Assembly: GCF_015291885.1 (NCBI RefSeq)
Contig: NZ_CP036186.1
Location: forward strand, 3,809,001-3,873,000
Reading direction: 5' to 3'
DNA from: Stutzerimonas stutzeri
Lineage (GTDB): Bacteria; Pseudomonadota; Gammaproteobacteria; Pseudomonadales; Pseudomonadaceae
Length of the DNA: 64,000 nucleotides
Part shown: in pieces, positions 35,001-43,237 of the stretch
Position numbering within the stretch: the first letter of the stretch is position 1
Layout: each line of letters opens with the position of its first letter
Program-made: the position numbers and the translations under genes
Notes under the pieces: model-generated
The model's input: the letters and a program-made list of their open reading frames with translations, nothing else
The model's database searches: none
What the model was told of the DNA's origin: nothing

Positions 35001-35735
35001 GAACGCCTCGACGGCTGCCTCAATCGCCTGGCGGTACATAAACAGCAGCAGGCCGAAACGCCGGGCACCGAACTGCTGCAGCAGCGCCATGCCGAGCAAC
35101 TGCAGCAGTGCGAGCAGGCCGACCAGCGCTGCGCGGAAACCCGTGCCCAGCTGATCGACGACGACAAGCGCCGCAGCCAGAGCCAGGCGTTGCTCGCCCA
35201 GATCGACGCCGTGCGGGCCGAGCATCAGCGCTGGGGGCGCATCGCCGCCTTGATCGGCTCCAGCGACGGCGGCGCCTTCCGCAAGATCGCCCAGGCCTAC
35301 AACCTCGATCTGCTGGTGCAGCACGCCAATGTGCAGCTGCGCCAACTGGCCCGGCGCTACCGGCTTAAGCGCGGCGGCAGCCCGCTGGGCCTGCTGGTCA
35401 TGGATACCGAGATGGGCGACGAGCTGCGCTCGGTGCATTCGCTGTCCGGCGGCGAGACCTTCCTCGTTTCGCTGGCCCTGGCGCTGGGCCTGGCCTCGAT
35501 GGCGTCGAGCAAGCTGAAGATCGAATCGCTGTTTATCGACGAAGGCTTCGGCAGCCTCGACCCCGAGTCGCTGCAGATCGCCATGGACGCGCTGGATTCG
35601 CTGCAGGCCCAGGGCCGCAAGGTGGCAGTGATCAGCCACGTGGCCGAGATGCACGAACGCATCCCGGTGCAGATTCAGGTGCAGCGCCAGGGCAACGGGC
35701 AGAGCGGGCTGAAGATCGTCGGCGGGCTGTCCTAG
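32082..35735 (+). CDS. sbcC: SbcCD nuclease subunit C (Rad50-like ATPase)
   Basis: A 1217-residue SMC-like ATPase. Walker A is TGPTGAGKST at about residues 38-47. Two long Gln/Glu/Leu-rich coiled coils (about 200-590 and 625-1030) flank the zinc hook CPVC at 605-608. The ABC signature is SVHSLSGGETFLVS and Walker B LFIDEGFGSLD near the C-terminus, followed by a D loop and HVAEM switch His. It partners SbcD in the same operon (4-base overlap). Somewhat longer than the 1048-residue E. coli protein, through its coiled coils. Confidence 0.95.
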   Translation: MKILAIRLKNLASLAGEQTIDFTAEPLASAGLFAITGPTGAGKSTILDALCLALFGSTPRLDSVSPLNKVPDVEAEIGGGDERNLLRRGCGSGYAEVDFVGVDGHRYRARWEVKRAREKIDGRLQASSQSLTNLDSGTLLASGKKREFKELLEARLGLTLAQFTRAVLLAQSEFSAFLKADDNERGMLLEKLTDTGLYSRLGQAAFEAAKEAKEGLARLEQQAGGLQPLEPEQRDELERDHQAQLEDLRKLQQKLKELEAQRQWLSELQRLENEREAARQQLQDAEDERENLTEARRILDLFELLAPQRHRFLRQHELEPLLGKAADSLTRLQHEAQSLQQRLDTLQSQCEAAGNDLRAAEQVRQDAEPRLVQARREEERLQHLNADLASIREESVQADAAASAGEAMLKQIEQQQQRTAEQLAALTQPLETSAALQPLCAAWDGYRPRLQQAVQLAARLRQGQSELPALEAQAQAAETQQNVAREALDNLQRERDSELGLAEQLAGLHRQLDEWRQAERETEALRELWAQQLTLTASQRELSDAHIRQQAELDSLVPQGKQLRSDRDAAEQALKVTLALLERQRLARSENVEALRAALVPGEPCPVCGSDEHPWQRTDALLASLDRHDDSEAERARQSLQEQDQRLQELRDRHVALSTQLRQTEQRQGEVEAQLQALAPRLLALPAHSRLLEQSEAERSLWLEAQLTTLKDQIANASQRQQQLLALQQRSETLQQAWQAAREACVEATQQLARQRDALARDSQQLEEELAAFAELLPTEHLRRWRENPAQTFMQLDTSIATRLQQLQAQTELTEELRQGEQRRSDEQLQQRHRQEKQAGCSARLTEREKLLLACQQALRTSLGEQSSARAWQQQLDAAIQAARQTQAEIDQHLNESKLGLTRLHSEQQNCRQRQAELEQERDALNAELATWRASHPGLDDATLTQLLHMDDQLITEARQRLQQNAETLTRCRERLDGCLNRLAVHKQQQAETPGTELLQQRHAEQLQQCEQADQRCAETRAQLIDDDKRRSQSQALLAQIDAVRAEHQRWGRIAALIGSSDGGAFRKIAQAYNLDLLVQHANVQLRQLARRYRLKRGGSPLGLLVMDTEMGDELRSVHSLSGGETFLVSLALALGLASMASSKLKIESLFIDEGFGSLDPESLQIAMDALDSLQAQGRKVAVISHVAEMHERIPVQIQVQRQGNGQSGLKIVGGLS

Positions 35736-35736
35736 C

Positions 35737-35758
35737 GGTCGCGCTTTCAGGCGCGACC
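35737..35758 (+). terminator. Probable hairpin terminator after sbcC
   Basis: GGTCGCGC and GCGCGACC, with a TTTCAG loop, begin 2 bases past the sbcC stop. Only a weak T stretch follows, so termination may be partial. Confidence 0.45.
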
Positions 35759-35860
35759 TTGCCGCCGTCGCAGACTCGACGCTGACAGACTTGCGGCCAT
35801 CGGTCCGCTTGTGTTTCGCCAGCATCGGCCGTAAGGTTCGCGCGTTTTTCTTATCCGCCC

Positions 35861-36050
35861 AGGTGTGCACGACCGCAAGGTCCGCATTAAACGGGAAGCC
35901 GGTGCGCTCGAAGAGCAAGGCCGGCGCTGCCCCCGCAACGGTAATCGACCGCGATCCTCAGGGATCGCCGTCCGCTCGACAGCCACTGTGTTCCGACATG
36001 GGAAGGTGAGCGTGATGCGTGTCGAAAGCCCGGAGACCGGCCTGAGCGGA
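35861..36050 (+). ncRNA. Cobalamin riboswitch upstream of btuB
   Basis: The leader has the adenosylcobalamin-sensing core: AGGTG at its 5' end, AACGGGAAGCCGGTG, GCTGCCCCCGCAACGGTAA, CAGCCACTGTG and the B12 box AAGCCCGGAGACCGGCC (36026-36042). Ligand binding is expected to reduce expression of the btuB gene that follows. Confidence 0.92.
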
Positions 36051-36065
36051 TTCGACTGGTGTTGC

Positions 36066-36152
36066 GGAGGGCAGCACCGTCAAGCGCGGCTGCCTGCATC
36101 CGGATTCCACGCTTGTTCCTGCCCTCCTCAAAAGTGCTTCGATCTTTTGAGG
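36066..36152 (+). promoter_or_regulatory. Expression platform of the cobalamin riboswitch
   Basis: CCTCAAAAG (36126-36134) can pair with CTTTTGAGG (36144-36152), hiding the GAGG ribosome binding site of btuB. GGAGGGCA (36066-36073) can instead pair with TGCCCTCC (36120-36127), overlapping the first arm by two bases. This fits control of translation initiation rather than termination. Confidence 0.55.
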
Positions 36153-36163
36153 ATTTCTTACCG

Positions 36164-38014
36164 ATGAAACTGTCCCCTTTGGCCCTGGCCATCGCCCTGA
36201 CGCCCGGCCTGGCGCTCGCCCAGACATCGTCCCGCGAGGACGCGCTGAAGCTGTCCGATACCCTGATCACGGCCAACCGTGATGTGCAGCAGCGCAGCGA
36301 CAGCAGCGCGGCCAGCACGGTGTTCACCCGCGAGGATATCGACCGGCTACAGCCCTCCAGCGTGAGCGAACTGCTCAACCGTGTACCCGGTGTGCAAGTC
36401 ATTCAGAATGGCGGGCGCGGCACCAGCAGCAGCCTTTTCATCCGTGGCACGAGCAGCGCCCAAAGCCTGGTGCTGGTGGATGGCCAACGGATCGGATCGG
36501 CTTCCGCTGGTGGCTCGCCACTGGAATACCTGAACGTCGAACAGATCGAGCGTATCGAAGTGCTGCGCGGTCCACGCTCGGCGGTCTATGGCGCCGACGC
36601 CATTGGCGGGGTCGTTCAGATTTTCACGCGTCGCGCCAGTGGCGAAGGACTCAATCCCCGCCTGCGTCTGGGTTACGGCAGCCGCAATACCTGGGAGCGC
36701 AGCCTGGGGCTTTCCGGCGGCAACGAAAGCACCCGTTTCAGTCTCAGCGCCAGCGCTGACGACACCCGCGGTATCAACCATACGGACAGCCGTGTGCGCC
36801 CCGACAGCGACCACGACGCCTACCGCAACAATGCCTTCTCTCTGAACCTCAACCATCGCTTCAACGAACGCCTGGAAGGTGGGTTCAGCGTGCTGGATCA
36901 ACGTGGCGAAAGCGAATTCGACTACGGTAGCTACGGCGCTTATCCCTACTCGGACTTTCAGCTGAGCAGTTATTCGGGCTTTCTCAGCGCCAATATCAAC
37001 GAACGCTGGACGTCCCGCGTGGAACTGGGTCATAGCGAAAACCGTTATATCGAGCGTGCGGATGACGTCAGCCTGACCGGCCCGTTCAGCACTTATCGCG
37101 ATTCGGTCAGTTGGCTGAACACCCTGGCCCTGGGCAGCGGCCAGAGCTTGTTGCTCGGCGTCGACTGGTATATGGACTCGCTCAATAGCGACACTCAATA
37201 CGATGAAGACGAGCGCTGGAATCAGGCGCTGTTCGTCCAACACAGCTGGCAGGGTGAAGTTTTTTCGACCGAGCTCGGCCTGCGTCATGACAAGAATGAA
37301 CAGTTCGGCAGCGAAAACACCTTTAACGGCGCACTGACTTATCACCTCAATGCCGACAACGACGTGATCCTGTCCTATGTGGAAGGCTTCCGTGCTCCTA
37401 CCTTTAACGACCTCTACTACCCAGCCGACCCGAACGACGGTGGTGGCGGCAACCCAAACCTGAAACCAGAAGAGTCGCGCTCCTATGAGCTGCAATGGCG
37501 CAGCCAGCTGGCAGCAGGCACCCGCCTGGAAGCCTCACTGTACCGCACCGACCTGAAGGACGCGATTGCTGGCTGGCCGGCAGAGAACATTGGCCGTGCG
37601 CGCATCAATGGTTTTGAAGCTGCACTGCAACAGGACCTGTTTGGCTGGCAGGCAGGTGTGGGTATCAGCCTTATCGACCCACGTGACCGCGACAATGGCC
37701 ACACTCTGCCCCGTCGCGCCAAGCGCACCCTCAGCCTGGATCTCGATCGCCAATTCGGTGACATCGGTATCGGCGCGACCTGGCAGGCATTCAGCCGCAG
37801 CTACGACGCACTCGCCAACACCGAAGAACTGCCAGGCTATGGCCTGCTGAGCCTGCGCAGCAGCTGGCAGGCAACCCCGGAAATCACCCTGGGACTCAAA
37901 GTCGACAACGTTCTGGACAAGGAGTACACCCGAGCCATCCACTGGACTGGCGCCGAGTACATGGGTGAAGGCCGCACCGCCCTAGTCTCCGTCACCTGGA
38001 CTCCCTCGCTGTAA
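36164..38014 (+). CDS. btuB: TonB-dependent vitamin B12 outer-membrane receptor
   Basis: A 616-residue outer-membrane transporter. Signal peptide about residues 1-19 (LSPLALAIALTPGLALA), TonB box DTLITANR near residue 31, plug domain with PSSVSELLNRVPGVQV and LVDGQRIG, then a 22-strand barrel ending in a C-terminal aromatic-rich strand (VSVTWTPSL; terminal Leu rather than Phe). The cobalamin riboswitch directly upstream and the BtuF-like gene downstream identify the substrate. Length matches E. coli BtuB (about 614). The TonB2-like system at 55-60 kb may energise it, which is inference. Confidence 0.94.
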   Translation: MKLSPLALAIALTPGLALAQTSSREDALKLSDTLITANRDVQQRSDSSAASTVFTREDIDRLQPSSVSELLNRVPGVQVIQNGGRGTSSSLFIRGTSSAQSLVLVDGQRIGSASAGGSPLEYLNVEQIERIEVLRGPRSAVYGADAIGGVVQIFTRRASGEGLNPRLRLGYGSRNTWERSLGLSGGNESTRFSLSASADDTRGINHTDSRVRPDSDHDAYRNNAFSLNLNHRFNERLEGGFSVLDQRGESEFDYGSYGAYPYSDFQLSSYSGFLSANINERWTSRVELGHSENRYIERADDVSLTGPFSTYRDSVSWLNTLALGSGQSLLLGVDWYMDSLNSDTQYDEDERWNQALFVQHSWQGEVFSTELGLRHDKNEQFGSENTFNGALTYHLNADNDVILSYVEGFRAPTFNDLYYPADPNDGGGGNPNLKPEESRSYELQWRSQLAAGTRLEASLYRTDLKDAIAGWPAENIGRARINGFEAALQQDLFGWQAGVGISLIDPRDRDNGHTLPRRAKRTLSLDLDRQFGDIGIGATWQAFSRSYDALANTEELPGYGLLSLRSSWQATPEITLGLKVDNVLDKEYTRAIHWTGAEYMGEGRTALVSVTWTPSL

Positions 38015-38033
38015 TCGCTACCGACGCGCCCGC

Positions 38034-38834
38034 TCAGGGCGCTGCCGCCATCACCTGGCAGAGCTTCCGGATCGCACCCAGCATCTGGAAGCTCGGTCGC
38101 TCCAGTCCCTTGTCGGGGACTTCCAGTAATCGCCCATCGCGCACAGCACTGAGCTGCGGCCAGGCCTGCCACTCATCCAGCTGCGCACCACTGCCGGCCA
38201 GAATGACTTCAGGGTCGCGGGCGAGCACCGCTTCGATGCTCACCTGCGGCGCGGCCAGGGTCAGGTCGGCGAAAACATTCTGCCCCCCACACACCTCGAT
38301 CGCTTCGCTGATGATCTGCTGGCCGCCCAGGGTATACAGCGGGCGATTCCAGATCTGATAGAACACCCGCAGCGGCTCAGCGCGCGTGTAGTTGCTGCGT
38401 AATTCGGCGAGGCCTGCACGAAAGCGCCCGGCCAGTCGTTCGCCTTGTTCGGCGCGCCCGACGGCATTACCCACTACAACGAACTGCTCGGCCAGCCCTT
38501 CGAGACGGGTCTGCTCGACAACCAGAACGGGAATACTGAACTGCTGCAACTGCTCACGCTGACTGCGCGGCACACTGTCCGGCCAGAGCAGCACGAGATC
38601 AGGGCGCAGGCTGAGCAGGGTTTCCATCTCCACCTGGCCGTAGCGCCCAACCGAAGGTACCGACTGCAGCGCCGCTGGGCGCTCGCCACCATCCAGGACG
38701 CCAACCAGCCGGTCGGCAGCATCGAGTTCGAGCATGATCTCGCTGAGCGATGGCGCCAGACTCACCACCCGCTCGGCAGCCAACGCAGGCAATGACGCCA
38801 GGGAAATCAGCGCGGCGAGGAGTAGACGTCGCAT
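38034..38834 (-). CDS. btuF: Cobalamin ABC transporter substrate-binding protein (BtuF-like)
   Basis: A 266-residue periplasmic binding protein of the BtuF/FhuD-like helical-backbone family. Signal peptide RRLLLAALISLASLPALA, then RVVSLAPSLSEIMLELDA (family start), GRYGQVEMETLLSLRPDLVLLW, and a second lobe with NRPLYTLGGQQIISEAIEVCGG. It is expected to carry B12 from BtuB to an inner-membrane BtuCD, which is not in the window. ATG at 38834 shares a base with the stop of the preceding membrane-protein gene (TGATG), so it is translated from the same transcript. It converges with btuB. Confidence 0.85.
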   Translation of the reverse strand: MRRLLLAALISLASLPALAAERVVSLAPSLSEIMLELDAADRLVGVLDGGERPAALQSVPSVGRYGQVEMETLLSLRPDLVLLWPDSVPRSQREQLQQFSIPVLVVEQTRLEGLAEQFVVVGNAVGRAEQGERLAGRFRAGLAELRSNYTRAEPLRVFYQIWNRPLYTLGGQQIISEAIEVCGGQNVFADLTLAAPQVSIEAVLARDPEVILAGSGAQLDEWQAWPQLSAVRDGRLLEVPDKGLERPSFQMLGAIRKLCQVMAAAP

Positions 38835-39241
38835 CAACGCAATTGCCGCGGAATGCGGTAGAGCACCAGCAACACCAGGCTGCCGAATACCAGCAACAGG
38901 CGAGCAACCGGCTCCATGCCGAACAGCGCACCCGTAGCACCGAACCAGGCCGGTAATGAGGCGATCAGTAGGCCGTGACGGCGCACGCGACGCAGATCGT
39001 TCCAGGCGGTGTCCTCCACTGGACCGTTCAGCGCCTGTTCGGTGGCGATCAGTGCATGTTTGAACCGGGTGAAGGCCCGCAGGCTGAAGAACAGCGAGAC
39101 GAGGCCTGCAGCGAAGAGTGGCAGACCCCAGTCGGCAAACACCACCGATATGCGCCCAAGCACCAGCACCGGTAGCACCATCAGCAGCGTATGCAGCCAG
39201 CCGTCACGTGCGAGCTGGCGAAGGGCGGCGGCGCGCGTCAC
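38834..39241 (-). CDS. Small inner-membrane protein of unknown function
   Basis: A 135-residue protein with four hydrophobic segments (about residues 16-34, 36-54, 88-104 and 111-128). Charged loops contain [15 protein letters not shown] and [11 protein letters not shown] do not recognise the family. It begins with GTG at 39241, overlapping the ribA stop by four bases (GTGA), and is followed at one base overlap by the BtuF-like gene. It therefore links the ribA and B12-uptake transcripts. A transport-related role is possible but unproven. Confidence 0.7.
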   Translation of the reverse strand: MTRAAALRQLARDGWLHTLLMVLPVLVLGRISVVFADWGLPLFAAGLVSLFFSLRAFTRFKHALIATEQALNGPVEDTAWNDLRRVRRHGLLIASLPAWFGATGALFGMEPVARLLLVFGSLVLLVLYRIPRQLR

Positions 39242-39855
39242 GACTGCTCGGCTTCGCCTTGGTGAATCTCGCCGAGCATGTGGCCGAGCTTGCCGGCCTT
39301 GGTGGCGAGGTAGTTGCGGTTGTACGGGTTATGCGCGATCTGCAATGGCTTGCGTTCGGCGACGCGAATGCCGAAGCCCTGCAGCGCCTTGACCTTGCGT
39401 GGGTTGTTGGTCATCAGCTTGATCTCGGCGATGCCCAGGTGCTCGAGCATCGGCAGGCAGATGCCGTAGTCGCGCATGTCCGGGGCGAACCCCAGACGCT
39501 CGTTGGCCTCGACGGTGTCGGCGCCGGCATCCTGCAGTTCGTAAGCGCGAATCTTGTTCAGCAGGCCGATACCACGGCCTTCCTGGCGCAGATAGAGCAG
39601 CACGCCGCGGCCCTCGTCGGAAATCGCGCGCAGTGCCGCTTCGAGCTGGAAGCCGCAGTCACAGCGCAGGCTGAACAACGCATCGCCGGTCAGGCACTCG
39701 GAGTGCAGACGACCCAGCACCGGCTTGCCGTCGGCCACGTCGCCGAGCGTCAGCGCGACATGTTCCTTGCCAGTGTCCTGGTCGAGAAAACCATGCATGG
39801 TGAACACACCGAACGGCGTCGGCAGTTGGGAAGCGGCGACGAACACGACAGACAC
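39238..39855 (-). CDS. ribA: GTP cyclohydrolase II
   Basis: A 205-residue riboflavin-pathway enzyme that opens GTP and releases formate and pyrophosphate, giving the pyrimidine precursor. The zinc site is complete ([19 protein letters not shown]), and the catalytic Tyr/Arg stretch [14 protein letters not shown] is present. The GTG start at 39855 (MSVVFVAAS) gives the exact length of Pseudomonas RibA; an ATG at 39900 would add 15 unsupported residues. This stand-alone enzyme is needed because the GTP cyclohydrolase half of ribBA at 43.2 kb has lost its zinc ligands. Confidence 0.93.
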   Translation of the reverse strand: MSVVFVAASQLPTPFGVFTMHGFLDQDTGKEHVALTLGDVADGKPVLGRLHSECLTGDALFSLRCDCGFQLEAALRAISDEGRGVLLYLRQEGRGIGLLNKIRAYELQDAGADTVEANERLGFAPDMRDYGICLPMLEHLGIAEIKLMTNNPRKVKALQGFGIRVAERKPLQIAHNPYNRNYLATKAGKLGHMLGEIHQGEAEQS

Positions 39856-39965
39856 GGGCGGAAATCCCAGGAGGCAGAAAAGCGGACATTGTAACACCAA
39901 CTAACCGCGAATCTGGCTGGAGAGTTTGGTCGTCGACCGCGCCTATCGTGCCGTCAGGAAGCCGC

Positions 39966-40613
39966 TCAGGAGGTTTTCGACTCCAGCACCAGCACGCCCT
40001 GCTCCTCGCGCCAGCTGACGCGCCCGAGAAAGCTCATGCCGAGCAGCGCCTCGGTAGGCGAACCGCCCTCGACGACCACCGCGTCCACGCCGAGCACCTC
40101 GATCGCCCCGACCTTGACGCTGTTGAGATGCACGCGCCAGGCCTTCGCCGTACCGCTGGCGGTGCTCACCACCATGGGCCGACCGTTGACGCGGTAGTCG
40201 ATGCCCAAGCGACGGGCCTGATGTTCGTTGATCGCCACCGAGGTGGCGCCGGTATCAACGAGAAACTGAATCGACTGGCCGTTGATCGCCCCGGCGATCC
40301 AGTAATGGCCGCCGGTGCCCTTTGCGACGCTCAGCTGGGTCTTGCTTGGCGCCGCGTAGGCGCCGCTGTATTCGCGACTCAGGTTGTAATGACGCTCAAC
40401 GCCGTCGACGCGCAGCACCGCACCGCTGGCATCGGCGCTCACCACCTGGACGCCGCCAGGGCCGGTCTGACCGACCCTGACCAGCTTGCGCTGCCCGTCG
40501 ACATTGACCACCGCAGCGCCCGGAAATAGCCCGACCACTTGCACCATGGAGGCGGCCTGCGCCAGCGCGGGCAGGAGCAACAGGCTGGCGAACAGAACGG
40601 AGACGCTACGCAT
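39966..40613 (-). CDS. Retropepsin-like aspartic protease family protein
   Basis: A 215-residue exported protein: signal peptide VSVLFASLLLLPALAQA, an N-terminal beta domain, and a C-terminal clan AA retropepsin domain with FLVDTGATSVAI (the active-site DTG), VNGRPMVVSTASG flap region and TEALLGMSFLGRV. One catalytic Asp per chain implies a homodimer, as in retroviral proteases. Substrate unknown; Pseudomonas relatives are uncharacterised. ATG at 40613 has GAGGAAG upstream. It stands alone between ribA and pgpA. Confidence 0.82.
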   Translation of the reverse strand: MRSVSVLFASLLLLPALAQAASMVQVVGLFPGAAVVNVDGQRKLVRVGQTGPGGVQVVSADASGAVLRVDGVERHYNLSREYSGAYAAPSKTQLSVAKGTGGHYWIAGAINGQSIQFLVDTGATSVAINEHQARRLGIDYRVNGRPMVVSTASGTAKAWRVHLNSVKVGAIEVLGVDAVVVEGGSPTEALLGMSFLGRVSWREEQGVLVLESKTS

Positions 40614-40697
40614 GGCTATTTCTTCCTCGAAACCGGGCCCGGGGCGAACGCCGATCATCCTTCAATGGCCAGCCGCCTGCAGCGACCGGACGCACAA

Positions 40698-41195
40698 TCA
40701 AACCAATAGCGCCACCAGCCCCTGCATAACGACCCAGGCCGCGACGCCTGCAAGGATGTCATCGAGCATGATCCCGAAACCGCCGTGGATATGCCGATCG
40801 ACCCAGCTGATCGGCCAGGGCTTGGCGATGTCCATTAGGCGGAAGATGACAAAACCGAGCAGCATCCAATACCAGCCTTCCGGCACCAGCCAGAAGGTGA
40901 TCCAGATGCCGACGAACTCATCCCAGACGATGCCTTCGTGGTCATGCACACCGAGTTCGCGCGCCACCTTACCGCACAGCCAGACGCCGAACAGCATGGT
41001 CAGGCCGAGCATCAGCAGATAACCCCAGCCTGGCAGCAGTTGCCACAGCGGCACGAACGGCAGTGCTACCAGCGAACCCCAGGTTCCCGGTGCCTTGGGC
41101 ATCAGCCCGGAGCCGAAGCCGAACGCCAGGTTGTGCCAGGGGTTGGACCAGACCAGGTTTTGCGGCTTGGCCGCGACCGGCGAGGAGTCAGTCAA
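40698..41195 (-). CDS. pgpA: Phosphatidylglycerophosphatase A
   Basis: A 165-residue inner-membrane phosphatase that dephosphorylates phosphatidylglycerol phosphate in phospholipid synthesis. Family sequences GSGLMPKAPGTWGSL, HEGIVWDEFVGIWI (with acidic metal ligands) and FRLMDIAKPWPISW are all present, with three to four membrane helices. It lies downstream of thiL in the same strand, 50 bp apart, as in other gammaproteobacteria. Confidence 0.93.
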   Translation of the reverse strand: MTDSSPVAAKPQNLVWSNPWHNLAFGFGSGLMPKAPGTWGSLVALPFVPLWQLLPGWGYLLMLGLTMLFGVWLCGKVARELGVHDHEGIVWDEFVGIWITFWLVPEGWYWMLLGFVIFRLMDIAKPWPISWVDRHIHGGFGIMLDDILAGVAAWVVMQGLVALLV

Positions 41196-41245
41196 AACAG
41201 CGTTCCTTATCGGATCGGAGGCAAGCGGCTGCTCCGCAGCGGCGC

Positions 41246-42208
41246 TTACGCATTGAAATGGTTGTAGCCACGTTCGGACACGGGCAGTTCGTTGCCCGCC
41301 GCATCGATCAGCTGCACACCCTCACCTGCCAACACCCGGCCGATGACATGCACAGGCCAACCGGAATCGAGCAACGCAGATAGCTCAGCGGGCGGCAGGG
41401 TGAACGCCAGCAGGTAGTCGTCGCCACCGGCCAGCGCACAGCGCAACGCTTCCGCCTCACCAGCAAAACGCCGCAAAGGTTCGGATAGCGGCAGGCGATC
41501 ACACTCGATCTGCAGCGCGACGCCCGAAGCCTTGGCGATATGCCCGCAATCGGCCAGCAGACCGTCGGAGATATCCAGCGCCGACGTGGCCTTGCCTCGT
41601 AGCACCTCGCCCAGGGCCAGCTGCGGTTGCGGCGACCAGTAACGCGCCAGCAGGTGTTCGGCGACATCCGCATCGGCTTCGGCCTGCCGCAACACCAGCG
41701 GCAACGCGCCGGCCGCCTCGCCCAACGCGCCGCCAACGCAGAGCAGATCGCCGACCTGCGCGCCGGACCGAACCAGCGCCTGCCCTGCCGGGACGCGACC
41801 GAACACCGTGACGGTCAGGCTCAGCGGGCCTCGGGTGGTGTCGCCGCCAATCAGACGCAGGCTGCAGTCGAGCGCCATGGCGTCCAGACCACGGGCAAGC
41901 TCCGCCAGCCAGAGTGGATCTCCAGCAGGCAGAGTCAGGGCAAGGGTGAAGCCGATGGGCGTGGCGCCCATGGCGGCAAGGTCACTGGCGGCCACGGCCA
42001 ACGCGCGCTGGCCGAGCAGGAAGGGATCGCAGGAGTCAGGGAAATGCACCCCGGCGACCAGGGTATCGGTGGAAACCGCCAGCTGTTCGCCGGCCGGGAG
42101 CTGTAGCAGGGCACAGTCATCGCCAATGCCGAGAACGACTTCGCCGCCGGCCCTGGCACAAGCGGCGGCGGCGAAGTAGTGACGAATCAGCTCGAACTCA
42201 CCCAGCAA
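41246..42208 (-). CDS. thiL: Thiamine-monophosphate kinase
   Basis: A 320-residue ATP-dependent kinase making thiamine diphosphate, the cofactor needed by enzymes such as the fused ferredoxin oxidoreductase in this window. AIR-synthase-like fold with GIGDDCALL (Mg2+/ATP site), TDTLVAGVHF, ASDLAAMGATPIG, GGDTTRGPLS and DISDGLLADC, all at normal positions. Start ATG at 42208. It follows nusB by 12 bases. Confidence 0.94.
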   Translation of the reverse strand: MLGEFELIRHYFAAAACARAGGEVVLGIGDDCALLQLPAGEQLAVSTDTLVAGVHFPDSCDPFLLGQRALAVAASDLAAMGATPIGFTLALTLPAGDPLWLAELARGLDAMALDCSLRLIGGDTTRGPLSLTVTVFGRVPAGQALVRSGAQVGDLLCVGGALGEAAGALPLVLRQAEADADVAEHLLARYWSPQPQLALGEVLRGKATSALDISDGLLADCGHIAKASGVALQIECDRLPLSEPLRRFAGEAEALRCALAGGDDYLLAFTLPPAELSALLDSGWPVHVIGRVLAGEGVQLIDAAGNELPVSERGYNHFNA

Positions 42209-42220
42209 GGCGAGCCGCCC

Positions 42221-42706
42221 TCAGCGCTTGTGGTTGCGCACTTCGGCGCTGCGCAGCGTGGGGGCCAGCTTGTCCAGCACGCCGTTGACGAACTTGTGTC
42301 CGTCGGTGGCGCCATAGACCTTGGCCAGCTCGATGCCTTCGTTGATGACCACGCGGTAAGGCACGTCGATGCGCTGCATCAGCTCATAGGTGGACAGCCG
42401 CAGAATTGCCAGCTCAACCGGATCGAGCTCGTCCAGCGGACGGTCGAGATTCGGTGCGATGGCACCGTCGACTTCGCTCTTGCTGCGTGCGACACCGGTC
42501 AGCAACTCATGAAAGTAGCTGCCGTCAACGCCGGAGAAATCGTTGTCGACGCGAAACTGCGCCTCGATTTCGTTGAGGCTCTGACCGGCCATGTGCCACT
42601 GATATAGCGCCTGCATCGCCAGACTGCGGGCAACCCGACGCGTGGCGATCTTGCCCTTGGCCTTAGGTTGCGGAGCGTCCTGGCTGTCGTCGTGATTCAG
42701 GCTCAC
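42221..42706 (-). CDS. nusB: Transcription antitermination factor NusB
   Basis: A 161-residue all-helical RNA-binding protein that, with NusE, supports rRNA antitermination. Family signatures are [21 protein letters not shown]-type [33 protein letters not shown] and [10 protein letters not shown]. It starts with GTG at 42706, whose last bases overlap the ribH stop (GTGA), after GGAGGCGAA. The leading ATG further upstream belongs to an antisense-derived extension and is not used. Translation is coupled to ribH. Confidence 0.93.
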   Translation of the reverse strand: MSLNHDDSQDAPQPKAKGKIATRRVARSLAMQALYQWHMAGQSLNEIEAQFRVDNDFSGVDGSYFHELLTGVARSKSEVDGAIAPNLDRPLDELDPVELAILRLSTYELMQRIDVPYRVVINEGIELAKVYGATDGHKFVNGVLDKLAPTLRSAEVRNHKR

Positions 42707-43179
42707 TTCGCCTCCAGCTGCGACAGCAGGCTCACCATTTCCAGTGCGGAAAGTGCGGCTTCGGCGCCCTTGTTGCCGGCCTTGGTGCCGGAGCGCTCGA
42801 TGGCCTGTTCGATGGAATCGACGGTCAGCACGCCAAAGGCGACCGGCACACCGAACTCCATGGAGACCTGAGCAAGGCCCTTGGTGCACTCACCGGCAAC
42901 GTATTCGAAGTGCGGCGTACCGCCACGAATGACCGCGCCGAGGGCGACGATGGCGTCGTATTCACCCTGCTGGGCGACCTTCTGCGCGACCAGCGGAATC
43001 TCGAAGGCACCCGGTGCGCGGATGACGGTGATGTCGTTCTCGCTGACGCCGTGGCGAACCAGCGCGTCGACCGCGCCGCTGACCAGGCTCTCGACGACGA
43101 AGCTGTTGAAGCGGCCTACGACCAGGGCGTACTTGCCCTGCGGGGCGATGAAGGTTCCTTCGATGGTCTTCAGGGGCAT
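42703..43179 (-). CDS. ribH: 6,7-Dimethyl-8-ribityllumazine synthase
   Basis: A 158-residue enzyme forming the lumazine from the RibD product and dihydroxybutanone phosphate, assembled into large oligomers. Recognised by [57 protein letters not shown] and the [20 protein letters not shown] tail with catalytic His in PHFEYV. It follows ribBA; a hairpin at 43209-43233 lies between and may attenuate it. Confidence 0.95.
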   Translation of the reverse strand: MPLKTIEGTFIAPQGKYALVVGRFNSFVVESLVSGAVDALVRHGVSENDITVIRAPGAFEIPLVAQKVAQQGEYDAIVALGAVIRGGTPHFEYVAGECTKGLAQVSMEFGVPVAFGVLTVDSIEQAIERSGTKAGNKGAEAALSALEMVSLLSQLEAK

Positions 43180-43208
43180 GGGTGCTTTCTCATCTCTTTA
43201 AAGAACGA

Positions 43209-43233
43209 AGGCGCCGCGGACTGCGCGGCGCCT
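43209..43233 (-). terminator. Intercistronic hairpin between ribBA and ribH
   Basis: Perfect 10-bp stem AGGCGCCGCG/CGCGGCGCCT with GACTG loop, beginning 5 bases after the ribBA stop. The minus-strand sequence after it has scattered Ts (TTCGTTCTTT), so it may be a leaky terminator or an RNA-stabilising hairpin. Confidence 0.55.
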
Positions 43234-43237
43234 CTGA

